Positions 27,984 through 36,352 of a stretch of 64,000 nucleotides of DNA are shown in pieces. Source of the DNA: JACCZX01 sp963801035 (GTDB lineage Bacteria > Pseudomonadota > Gammaproteobacteria > Burkholderiales > Burkholderiaceae_F). The first letter of the stretch is position 1; each line of letters opens with the position of its first letter. The notes under the pieces are model-generated. The model had not been told where the DNA came from. It made no database searches and was given only the letters and a program-made list of their open reading frames with translations. Location: positions 186,001-250,000 of the forward strand of contig CAWDDF010000005.1 of assembly GCA_963801035.1 (NCBI GenBank), read 5' to 3'. The position numbers were made by a program, and so were the translations under genes.

Positions 27984-29900
27984 ATGGAAACACAAGACAT
28001 CACCGGCAAAGAAACGCTCGGCTTCCAGGCCGAAGTCAAACAGCTGCTGCAGTTGATGATTCACTCGCTGTACAGCAACAAGGAAATCTTTTTACGCGAA
28101 TTGATCAGCAATGCGTCTGACGCCTGCGATAAGTTGCGCTTCGAAGCGATGTCGCACCCGAAGCTGCTCGAGGGCCACTCTGAGCTCGGCATCACCGTGT
28201 CTTTCGACAAGGCTGCGCGCACGATCACGGTGTCTGATAACGGCATTGGTATGTCGCGCACCGATGCGATAGAGCAGCTAGGAACGATTGCGAAGTCCGG
28301 AACCCGTGAGTTTTTCGCTCAGCTGTCGGGCGATCAGCAGAAGGACGCTCAACTGATCGGTCAGTTCGGCGTAGGTTTTTACTCGAGCTTTATCGTGGCG
28401 GACCGCGTCACCGTCGTTTCGAGGCGTGCCGACCAGGATGCCTCGGCAGCGATTCGCTGGGAGAGCGACGGCGGCGGGGAATTCACTATCGAGCCAGCGG
28501 AACGCGCCGAGTCCGGCACCGATGTGACGTTACACCTGCGCGAAGGTGAAGACGAATTTTTGGCAGCGGGCAAGCTGAGATCGATCATCACGCGTTACTC
28601 CGACCATATCTCGCTGCCGATTCGCATGCGCAAGGAGGTATGGGACAAGGACAAAAGCGAATATCGCCAGACAGACGAGCTTGAAACGATCAATCAGGCG
28701 AGCGCGCTATGGGCACGCACCAAAGCCGATATCACCGAAGAGCAGTACCGCGAGTTCTACAAGCACGTTTCCCACGACTTCAGCGATCCGCTGGCGTGGA
28801 CGCACAACCGCGTCGAAGGCCGCACCGAATATATCCAGTTGCTGTACCTGCCCGAGCGCGCGCCGTTCGATCTCTGGGACCGCGAGCAGAGGCATGGCCT
28901 GAAGCTGTACGTCAGACGCGTTTTCATCATGGAGGACGCCGGCGATTTGCTGCCGACGTATCTACGTTTCGTGCGCGGCGTCATCGATTCGTCCGACCTG
29001 CCGCTCAACGTATCACGTGAACTCTTGCAGCAAAGCCGAGACGTAAAGGCGATTCGCGAGGGCTCGACGAAACGCGTGTTGGGACTTCTCGAAGAGCTGG
29101 CTGAAAACGAGAAAGAGAAATACGCAACGTTCTGGAAAGAGTTCGGTCAGGTGCTCAAGGAAGGCGTTGGCGAAGACGCGGCGAACCGCGAGCGGATTGC
29201 GAAGCTTTTGCGATTCGCGTCGACGACCACCGATGAGCCGATCGTCTCTCTCGCCGAATACGTCGGTCGTATGAAGGACAAGCAGGCTGCGATCTACTAC
29301 GTTACCGCGGATACGCTTGCCGCAGGCAAGGCAAGCCCTCATCTTGAGATCTTCCGCCGCAAAGAGGTGGAGGTGTTGATCCTGACGGACCGCGTCGATG
29401 AGTGGATGCTGTCCTTTCTCACTGAGTTTGAAGGCAAGCCGCTGGTGTCGGTTGCAAAGGGTGATCTCGATCTAGGTGATCTCGCCGATGCTCAGGAGAA
29501 GGAACAGCAGCGTCAAGTCGTCGAACAGAGCAAGGAACTGGTCGAAGCGGTCAAAGCGTCGCTTGGAGATCGCGTCAAGGACGTGCGAATCACGTTGCGG
29601 CTGACGGATTCACCGGCGTGTGTTGTCGCCGACGAACATGCGATGAGCCAGCATTTGCAGCGCTTATTGAAAGCGGCCGGGCAAAACGCACCGACGACGA
29701 AACCGATTCTCGAACTCAATCCAAATCATCCGTTGGTGCAACGGCTGAAGCCAGGCGACGAGCAGCTGGCCGAGTGGTCGGCGCTGCTGCTTGACCAAGC
29801 GGTCCTGGCGGAGGGTGGTCAGCTGGACAATCCGGCTGAGTTTGTTAAGCGATTGAATTCGATGCTCCTGGGGCCAGCTCACCCTAATGCCGGGAGCTAG
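27984..29900 (+). CDS. htpG: Molecular chaperone HtpG (Hsp90)
   Basis: A 638-residue Hsp90. The N-terminal GHKL ATPase has LQLMIHSLYSNKEIFLRELISNASDACDKLR, VSDNGIGM, GTIAKSGT and IGQFGVGFYSSFIVA; the middle domain has LYVRRVFIMEDAGDLLP and GVIDSSDLPLNVSRELLQ. It folds and stabilises client proteins in the cytosol. ATG 27984 fits homologues. GATAAT at 27951-27956 could be a -10, but no heat-shock promoter was recognised. Confidence 0.97.
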   Translation: METQDITGKETLGFQAEVKQLLQLMIHSLYSNKEIFLRELISNASDACDKLRFEAMSHPKLLEGHSELGITVSFDKAARTITVSDNGIGMSRTDAIEQLGTIAKSGTREFFAQLSGDQQKDAQLIGQFGVGFYSSFIVADRVTVVSRRADQDASAAIRWESDGGGEFTIEPAERAESGTDVTLHLREGEDEFLAAGKLRSIITRYSDHISLPIRMRKEVWDKDKSEYRQTDELETINQASALWARTKADITEEQYREFYKHVSHDFSDPLAWTHNRVEGRTEYIQLLYLPERAPFDLWDREQRHGLKLYVRRVFIMEDAGDLLPTYLRFVRGVIDSSDLPLNVSRELLQQSRDVKAIREGSTKRVLGLLEELAENEKEKYATFWKEFGQVLKEGVGEDAANRERIAKLLRFASTTTDEPIVSLAEYVGRMKDKQAAIYYVTADTLAAGKASPHLEIFRRKEVEVLILTDRVDEWMLSFLTEFEGKPLVSVAKGDLDLGDLADAQEKEQQRQVVEQSKELVEAVKASLGDRVKDVRITLRLTDSPACVVADEHAMSQHLQRLLKAAGQNAPTTKPILELNPNHPLVQRLKPGDEQLAEWSALLLDQAVLAEGGQLDNPAEFVKRLNSMLLGPAHPNAGS

Positions 29901-30399
29901 ATCCGCCGTACCGACATTGCGTGGTTTCCCACCAGTCATCGACAGCAAGGTCGAGCGTCTGATTTTGGGTAGCTTTCCGTCCGAGGCATCGCTCGCCGCC
30001 GGCCAGTATTACGCGCATCCCCGTAACCAGTTCTGGCGTCTGCTCGCCGAGTTGCTGGGCGAGCCGTTGGCAGACATCCCCTACCGCCGACGGTTGCAGC
30101 GCGTACTTGCGCATCGTCTCGGCATTTGGGATGTGCTTGACGCTTGCGACCGCGAGGGCAGCGCAGATGCGTCGATTCGCAATCACAAGGCTAACCGGTT
30201 CACTCGCCTGCACCGTCTCGCACCGCGGCTAACCATGGTCGCCTTTAACGGTCAGGCCGCTGGCCGATTTGCGCCGGAGTTTGACGCCGCGGGGTTCCGG
30301 ACAGCCGTCCTGCCGTCTTCCAGCCCGGCCCATGCGGGGCGCTCGTTCGAGCAGAAGCTCGCCGCTTGGCGGGCGTGGTGGGCCATTTCTACCTCTTGA
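29887..30399 (+). CDS. DNA-deoxyinosine glycosylase (UDG superfamily, HDG type)
   Basis: A 170-residue member of the uracil-DNA-glycosylase superfamily, family 6. Motif 1 region is LILGSFPSEASLAAGQYYAHPRNQFWRLL, the central part LGIWDVLDACDREGSADASIRNHKANRF, and motif 2 is LPSSSPAHAG. The family removes hypoxanthine formed by adenine deamination. It overlaps the htpG 3' end by 14 bp in another frame, suggesting coupling. The start is ATG 29887. Confidence 0.88.
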   Translation: MPGARSAVPTLRGFPPVIDSKVERLILGSFPSEASLAAGQYYAHPRNQFWRLLAELLGEPLADIPYRRRLQRVLAHRLGIWDVLDACDREGSADASIRNHKANRFTRLHRLAPRLTMVAFNGQAAGRFAPEFDAAGFRTAVLPSSSPAHAGRSFEQKLAAWRAWWAISTS

Positions 30400-30522
30400 C
30401 ACGCTCCAATAGCCCGAGATGCGGCCAAATCAATGGCAATTAGCGCAGCCGCGACGGACGCGTAATCGGCTAATCTTTCGACCCTCGGGCCCGGCCGTCG
30501 TGGCTCGTCGACCTATTGACCT

Positions 30523-32967
30523 GTGAGCGCCGCCCCTACCTCGACCCCAGTACGCGCTAGTCGCACGACTGTGCATCGCGTCATCGGAGACCTCCGCAGG
30601 ACGGTGCGCATGCAGTTCGATCCGCTATTGGTGGAAGCCGCGCGCGAAGCAATTCAAGCGATCGACGCCGATGACAGTGCGTCGGGGACCCTGAAAAAAT
30701 CTGTGCGTCGTTTGTTGGTGGACCAGCGTGAATTTTCGAATTGTTTTTTCACCGCAGTCGACAACCATATCGACGCTGCGATAGATGAGTTGTTATCGGG
30801 CAGTAAAGATAAACCGGCACAACCTGCCAGCAGCAAGTCACTAAGCCTGTCTCTGGTCGAATACGACGAGATGGAAGAGGCGATGGTGATCGATCGCTTT
30901 TCGTCGCGCATTCGCAACGCAGCCGATTCGACGTTTACCCCGTTGACGCAACGGCTGGCGAAGGCCCTTCAGATTTCTGGACTGCAGGATCGCGATAATC
31001 CGTTTCATCCGGTGCGTTTCTGCCGCGCGCTGGGCGATGCGATTGACAAGCTCGGCTTCAAGGGTGACCAGCGCCATTCGGTGCTCAAAGCATTCGACGT
31101 CAGCTTGCTGAAGCCGTTGGTTGCCGTCTACACCGCGTTGAACAACGAGCTGGAAGGTAAGGGCGTGCAGGAGGGAGGCGCTGCCTCGTCGTACAAGCCG
31201 ACCGGCTTTCGAAACACGACGATCGGCACGGCCGGCGCAGGGGCGCCTGCGCGCACAACGCAAGGCGGCATGCCAGCACCGGGCGCAATGACGGGTACGA
31301 CGGCAGAGCAGTTGCTCAGTGCGTTGTACCAGCGCATGCAAGTCCCGACCGTTCCCGGCGGCGGCGCGGCTCGGCCGCTTCCCTCGATGCCGCATAGCCA
31401 ACTGCCTTCGGTGCCGCTGTTCGATCGTGTCGATCAGATCACCGGGTCGCCGATGATGTCGCCCGGCTTTGTGATCACCGGGTCAGCATCGACACCGCTT
31501 GCCCCGAACACACCGGTCCAGTTTGCAATGATCGACCCGGGTTTGCTCGCGTCGATCAATGAAGTGCAGCGATTGAATGCACTTGCAACGGTCAGCGGCA
31601 AGAGCGGCGCCGCGGCGCAGATGATCAGCGAGCGTGACGAGGCGCATCTGCGGTCGCACGTCGCGGAAAAAGCGACCAAGCAGATCGACAAGCTGACGAT
31701 CGAGCTGGTCGGCATGCTCTTCGATCGCATTCACCAGGACAAGCATCTGCCGGCCGAGATCAAAACTGCAATATCGCGTTTGCAGTTCCCGATCATGAAG
31801 ATCGCGCTGGCAGATTCGGAACTATTTGTATCGCCGGTGCAGCCGGCGCGGCGCTTGATGGATCGCATCGCCAGCACCGGCATCGGCTGGCGCCCGGAGG
31901 GCGAAGATAACGTTCGCTATCTCTCCGAGGTAAATAAGGCGGTCAACACAATCGTCGTAGCGATCAACGATGGGCCGCCAATTTTCGAGAAAGCCCTCGG
32001 CGAGTTCGAGCAGTACCTGGCCGAAGAGCGCGTCCGCGACGACGATCCGGTGTTGCGTGCCAAGCGCGCGCTGGAAGAAGCCGAGACGCGCGAGATTATG
32101 GCCATCAATTCGGCCATTGGCATTCGAAAGGCATTCGACGGCGTGCAGATCGAATCGTATCTGCGCGACTTTCTGCTCGAACATTGGGTCAAGGTAATGG
32201 TGGCGGCGACGTTGCGGGAGCGCACGCAGCCGTCGTTTGCGAAAAAATTCCGCGACGTCGTTCCCGACCTTGTATGGAGCGTGCAGCCGAAGATCAATCC
32301 GGAGGATCGTAAGCGCCTCGTCAAGACGATTCCGGCAGTGCTGAGCGCCGTGCGTGAAGGCTTGCAGCTGATCGAATTTCCGCCCGCACAGTCGGCCGAT
32401 TTCTTTTCGCGCCTGATGGGGTCGCACGCACAGGCGGTCAAGGCCCTAGAGGTCGCTTACGGTACCGGCGCACCGCTGGACGCTGCCGCATTCAAGCGCA
32501 AGCTGGACGAGGTCAAGATCGTCGAGCCGCCGCCGGTGGTCGAGAACGAGGCCGAACAGCCGTTGACGATCACGCCCGAGGTTGTACGCAGCGCAGTGGC
32601 TGCGAACCACGCGGAAGTCAACCTAATGGAAGCACCGTTGACGGTGCAGCCGGAGGAAATGATTCCGGTGGAGAAGTTGTCGGACGACGACATCGACCGA
32701 ATGATCGACAGCTGGCAGCGTGGCACGTGGTTCGATCTATGGACCGGAGAACAGAACGAGCGCGTGCGTCTGCGGTGGATCAGTCCGCGCCGAAATTTTT
32801 ATCTGTTTACCTCGGCCGAAACGGGCAAAGCGCACAGTTTGGCGCCGTTGATCCTGCGCAGCTTTGTCAGAGCAGGACGCATAAAGACGGCAGAGAGCGC
32901 GCCGCTCTTCGAGCGCGTGGTCGACGGCATGATGCACGATCTGCAGGCGGTAGGCACGCAAGCGTGA
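30523..32967 (+). CDS. DUF1631 family protein (first paralogue)
   Basis: An 814-residue protein of the DUF1631 family, sometimes misnamed thymidine phosphorylase. N-terminal DUF1631 block lies at about 20-200 (LVEAAREAIQAIDAD, DQREFSNCFFTAVDNH); residues about 210-300 are a Gly/Ala/Pro-rich linker; the conserved core at about 385-460 has DKLTIELVGMLFDRIHQDKHLPAEIKTAISRLQFPI; the C-terminus has WQRGTWFDLWTGEQNERVRLRWISPRRNFYLF, which looks like a small beta-barrel resembling PilZ-type domains (inference). Start GTG 30523. The next gene starts 1 bp after the stop. Function unknown. Confidence 0.9.
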   Translation: MSAAPTSTPVRASRTTVHRVIGDLRRTVRMQFDPLLVEAAREAIQAIDADDSASGTLKKSVRRLLVDQREFSNCFFTAVDNHIDAAIDELLSGSKDKPAQPASSKSLSLSLVEYDEMEEAMVIDRFSSRIRNAADSTFTPLTQRLAKALQISGLQDRDNPFHPVRFCRALGDAIDKLGFKGDQRHSVLKAFDVSLLKPLVAVYTALNNELEGKGVQEGGAASSYKPTGFRNTTIGTAGAGAPARTTQGGMPAPGAMTGTTAEQLLSALYQRMQVPTVPGGGAARPLPSMPHSQLPSVPLFDRVDQITGSPMMSPGFVITGSASTPLAPNTPVQFAMIDPGLLASINEVQRLNALATVSGKSGAAAQMISERDEAHLRSHVAEKATKQIDKLTIELVGMLFDRIHQDKHLPAEIKTAISRLQFPIMKIALADSELFVSPVQPARRLMDRIASTGIGWRPEGEDNVRYLSEVNKAVNTIVVAINDGPPIFEKALGEFEQYLAEERVRDDDPVLRAKRALEEAETREIMAINSAIGIRKAFDGVQIESYLRDFLLEHWVKVMVAATLRERTQPSFAKKFRDVVPDLVWSVQPKINPEDRKRLVKTIPAVLSAVREGLQLIEFPPAQSADFFSRLMGSHAQAVKALEVAYGTGAPLDAAAFKRKLDEVKIVEPPPVVENEAEQPLTITPEVVRSAVAANHAEVNLMEAPLTVQPEEMIPVEKLSDDDIDRMIDSWQRGTWFDLWTGEQNERVRLRWISPRRNFYLFTSAETGKAHSLAPLILRSFVRAGRIKTAESAPLFERVVDGMMHDLQAVGTQA

Positions 32968-32968
32968 C

Positions 32969-33727
32969 GTGAAACGTCGACGGAAGGCTGAGCCGGTTAC
33001 GCTTTCCGAAGAAGACGGCATTCGCTATCTGCACTTCGGTACCGAGTGGGTGCAGGGCGGTATGCGTGTCGCGCAGCCGTTTGCCCTTGAGCTCGAGTAT
33101 CAGCGGCTGATGATGGCTGTCGGCCTGTTTCTTCCCGAGCCACGGCGCATCGTTCAACTGGGTCTTGGCGCTGCGGCATTGACGAAGTTCTGCTGGCGTG
33201 AAGTTCCGAGTGCAAGCGTCGTTGCGGTGGAGCTCAGTGTCGACGTCATCGATGCGGCACGGGCTTGGTTCTGTCTGCCGGCCGATGACTCGCGCTTAAG
33301 TATCGTTAATGCCGACGCGCGCCAATTCATCAGCCATCCGCGGCAGCGCGGTCGGGCTGACTGGTTACAGGTGGATCTTTATGACGCTGCAGCGCGCGGT
33401 CCCGTGTACGACGACATAGCCTTTTACACCGCGTGCCGGAAGTCGCTTCGAGCGCCGGGAGTGGCTTCGTTCAATTTGTTCGGTTCGAAGTTCGACCCGA
33501 GCTTTGCGGCGATCGCATCCGCATTCGACGATCGCGTGCTCGTTCTGCCTGAAGTGGATGCCGGCAATCGCGTCGTGCTTGCGGTGGCTGGACCTCCGCT
33601 TGACGTACCGTTTTCGGCGCTCGACGAACGGGCGCGTGAACTCGAGGCGCGCTGGAAGCTCAAAGCGCGCGGCTGGGTCGCCGGTTTGCGGCGCGCGAAC
33701 TCGTTGGGCTCCCGGTTTGAGCTCTAA
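32969..33727 (+). CDS. Spermidine-synthase-like methyltransferase-fold protein
   Basis: A 252-residue protein of the spermidine synthase/class I methyltransferase fold. The nucleotide-binding segments are RRIVQLGLGAAALTKFCWREVP, VVAVELSVDVIDAARAWF and NADARQFI; the catalytic-site stretch of true SpeE (ExxYHE) is not evident and WLQVDLYDAAARGP replaces the usual D-Y-D part. It may therefore not make spermidine. Start GTG 32969, 1 bp after the first DUF1631 gene, so the two are surely co-translated. It lies between two DUF1631 paralogues. Confidence 0.8.
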   Translation: MKRRRKAEPVTLSEEDGIRYLHFGTEWVQGGMRVAQPFALELEYQRLMMAVGLFLPEPRRIVQLGLGAAALTKFCWREVPSASVVAVELSVDVIDAARAWFCLPADDSRLSIVNADARQFISHPRQRGRADWLQVDLYDAAARGPVYDDIAFYTACRKSLRAPGVASFNLFGSKFDPSFAAIASAFDDRVLVLPEVDAGNRVVLAVAGPPLDVPFSALDERARELEARWKLKARGWVAGLRRANSLGSRFEL

Positions 33728-33798
33728 GATCGTTGCGAAAGCGCGGCTAATGCCTTCAATTTAGGGATGTTTTGGCGCCAGTAACTGCTTAAACTTGC

Positions 33799-33826
33799 TT
33801 GACACCCAATGGTGGGTCGATAGAGT
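33799..33826 (+). promoter_or_regulatory. Probable promoter of the second DUF1631 gene, with palindrome in spacer
   Basis: TTGACA at 33799-33804 is a consensus -35, followed 16 bp later by TAGAGT at 33821-33826. The spacer contains the palindrome ACCCA-atgg-TGGGT (33804-33817), a possible operator. The promoter is 73 bp upstream of ATG 33899. Confidence 0.55.
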
Positions 33827-33898
33827 CTGCCGTCTATAGTGTCGAAGCCGCTGAGCGTGCGGCGCTGCTAGACAACCAAGTCAAAGTTCAGAGATCGC

Positions 33899-36280
33899 AT
33901 GGAGTTTCCTCCGGCTTCCGACTCGTCGCGCGCAAGCACTGGCAGTGACGTGCCGTTCGTAACAGCAGCGCAAGCATCTGCGCTTCTGAAGTCCGGCATG
34001 GCGATTTCGAATGAGCTGATCGGCGCCGCTTTCCCGGAATTGTCGAAGACGATTCTCGATGAGCTGTCCGGCAAATGGGATTTCGACGTCGGGTCGCCAC
34101 TGGTGCAGCGGCATCTCGCTGCAAAGCTGGACGACCTGCATCACACGTTCATGGCTCGCCTGCAGGAAACGCAGGACCAGTATTTTCACGAGATTACCGT
34201 AGGCCGGGCGCCGGCAGCCACGGGCTCACTCGACGCTGAGACATTGTCATTGGTCGACTCGATCTCTGTCGAAAGCAACACCGTCGTCGAACGACATGCC
34301 AGCAAGATCGCCGGTTATGCCGAGCAATTGATGCGCGACCTGAATCTGGTCGTCGCGTTTCTTCTCGGCAGGAGCACGATTCGCAACTCCGAAAACCCAT
34401 TGGGTCCTGCGGTGTACGTGCGCGCGTTACTGCGTGCGGCCGAAGACACCGATCTGCACAAAGAGGCCTGGGAATTTTTTCTGACGGTGTTTGAGAAGCC
34501 GCTCGGTGACGAGCTTGCGCGGATTATCAGACAGCTCCTGGATCACTACGCGAATCACGGCGTCGACGTGCGCGCAATTCGAAGGACGCGCGCTGCACCG
34601 AAATCGGCAGCGCCGTGGCAAACGCCCGGCGCTGCCGGAAATGCCCAGGGCAATTTGAATGCGGCCGGCGCATTGGCAGAAGCAGGCGGCCCGGGCAACG
34701 CGGCAAGCGGTCAGGCTCGCGGGCCGCAAGCGGCGCAAGGACCCGACGAGCCGAACATGCTGCTCGGCGGGCTGTTAACGCGACTGCAGGCCAACGCCCG
34801 GGGCTCGCGGCTGCCACATCTGCCGTCACACGGCCCGGCTCCGCAGCAGCTGCTGCAATCGATTGGCGAGTTTCAGCAGATGAATCTGCAAGAGCTCGGC
34901 CCGAACGGCAATTTTGCACTGCCGACCGAATCGGTCAGCGCAATGCGCGACGAACTGATTTCAAAGTCGACGCGCGTAGTGGACAAGCTGACGATCGAGC
35001 TTGTCGGGATGCTGTTTGATCATGTGATGCAGGACAAGCAGGTCCCCTCCGAGATCAAGGCACGGATCTCGCGCTTGCAGTTTCCGGTGCTGAAGTCGGC
35101 CTTGATGGACGCGGCGTTTTTTGCCTCGAGCGCTCATCCCGCCCGCAAGCTGATCGATCGCATTGCAGGGACGTCTGCCGGGTGGGAGCCCTACGGCGAC
35201 GACAACCAGCGCTACATGAAGGAAGTCGATCGGGTCATTACCGAAATCCTCAAACACTTCGAAACAGATCTCGGCGTGTTCGATCGGTTGTATGGCGAGT
35301 TCGACAGGTTTGTCTCCGAAATTGCTCCCGAGGAAAACGATCCGGTGTCTCGCGCCAAGAAGGCGCTTGAAGCGGCCGAGAAGCACGAGATCCTGACGAT
35401 CAATACGACAATTCAAGTCAGGCGGGCGTTCGAGCGTGTCGACCTCGAGCCGTACATCAAGGAATTCTTGCTCGGCGCTTGGGTCAAGGTGCTGGTCGCC
35501 GCGACAGTCCGGCAGGAGAAGACACCGGGGTTTGCGAAGGCGTTTCGCGATGTCATCCATGAGCTGGTGTGGTCGGTGCAGCCCAAGGCAAGTACGGAGG
35601 ACCGCAGCAAGCTGGTGAAGCTGATTCCTGGCATGGTGCGTGTATTGCGCGACGGTCTCGGCTTGATCAATGCGCCAGAGCGCGACCGCGAATTATTTTT
35701 TACGCAGCTGATGGAATCGCATGCGATGGCGGTCAAGCCGGTCGATCAGGCAACGTATATCAAGTCGAGTCTGCTGGCGTCAGAGCTGCGCGCAAAAATC
35801 GATGGCATGCAATTGTCGGGTGTGTTTCCCGTCACGACCGTGCCGGGCGGTATCAAGGTGCCGACCAACGTCATCATGCACGCTGCTGCCGAGCACAAGG
35901 CGGACATTGTCATGCCCGACCCGGTCACCGACATTCAACGTCTCGACCCGGTGGAAGACGCGCGCGTGCAGGAAGAAATTGGCCGCTGGCAACGCGGCAA
36001 CTGGTTCAAGCTGTGGAACGGAATGGAGTTCTCTCGCGCCAAGCTGCGTTGGATGAGCCCGTTGCGCACGCTGTTCCTGTTTGCCAGCGAGCACGATCAA
36101 AAAGCGCATGTAATGTCCGCCGACATGCTGAAGTCATATCTGGCTCGCAAGTACATCGAGCCGCTCGAAAGCGTGCCGCTGACCAAGCGCGCAGTCGATG
36201 CGGTCGTCGCTGATTTTGAAAACGCACCCGATCGTGCGAAGTCGATGGCCAAGCGCTATGAGGCTTCCCAGCCCGCATGA
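33899..36280 (+). CDS. DUF1631 family protein (second paralogue)
   Basis: A 793-residue paralogue of the gene at 30.5 kb. The core (VVDKLTIELVGMLFDHVMQDKQVPSEIKARISRLQFPVLKSAL) and C-terminal block (WQRGNWFKLWNGMEFSRAKLRWMSPLRTLFLF) match closely, while the N-terminal 200 residues differ, with a Gly/Ala/Gln-rich linker near residues 230-290. The two proteins probably have separate partners or inputs and a shared core function, which is unknown. ATG 33899 follows a consensus promoter. It is followed by a GC-rich palindrome and the GspE-like ATPase. Confidence 0.9.
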   Translation: MEFPPASDSSRASTGSDVPFVTAAQASALLKSGMAISNELIGAAFPELSKTILDELSGKWDFDVGSPLVQRHLAAKLDDLHHTFMARLQETQDQYFHEITVGRAPAATGSLDAETLSLVDSISVESNTVVERHASKIAGYAEQLMRDLNLVVAFLLGRSTIRNSENPLGPAVYVRALLRAAEDTDLHKEAWEFFLTVFEKPLGDELARIIRQLLDHYANHGVDVRAIRRTRAAPKSAAPWQTPGAAGNAQGNLNAAGALAEAGGPGNAASGQARGPQAAQGPDEPNMLLGGLLTRLQANARGSRLPHLPSHGPAPQQLLQSIGEFQQMNLQELGPNGNFALPTESVSAMRDELISKSTRVVDKLTIELVGMLFDHVMQDKQVPSEIKARISRLQFPVLKSALMDAAFFASSAHPARKLIDRIAGTSAGWEPYGDDNQRYMKEVDRVITEILKHFETDLGVFDRLYGEFDRFVSEIAPEENDPVSRAKKALEAAEKHEILTINTTIQVRRAFERVDLEPYIKEFLLGAWVKVLVAATVRQEKTPGFAKAFRDVIHELVWSVQPKASTEDRSKLVKLIPGMVRVLRDGLGLINAPERDRELFFTQLMESHAMAVKPVDQATYIKSSLLASELRAKIDGMQLSGVFPVTTVPGGIKVPTNVIMHAAAEHKADIVMPDPVTDIQRLDPVEDARVQEEIGRWQRGNWFKLWNGMEFSRAKLRWMSPLRTLFLFASEHDQKAHVMSADMLKSYLARKYIEPLESVPLTKRAVDAVVADFENAPDRAKSMAKRYEASQPA

Positions 36281-36285
36281 GCGAG

Positions 36286-36352
36286 CCGCCGGGCCGCCCC
36301 AAGGCGAGTGACGTCCCCCACGGGGGGACCGCGCGTAGCGCCAGGGGGCAAC
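36286..36352 (+). repeat. GC-rich intergenic palindromic element
   Basis: Between the second DUF1631 gene and the ATPase lies a GC-rich stretch with the perfect hairpin GTCCCCC-acg-GGGGGAC (36313-36329), flanked by gccgggccgcccc and cgcgtagcgccaggggg. Elements with this layout are common between genes in Burkholderiales genomes. It leaves no room for a long leader before ATG 36353. Confidence 0.7.
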
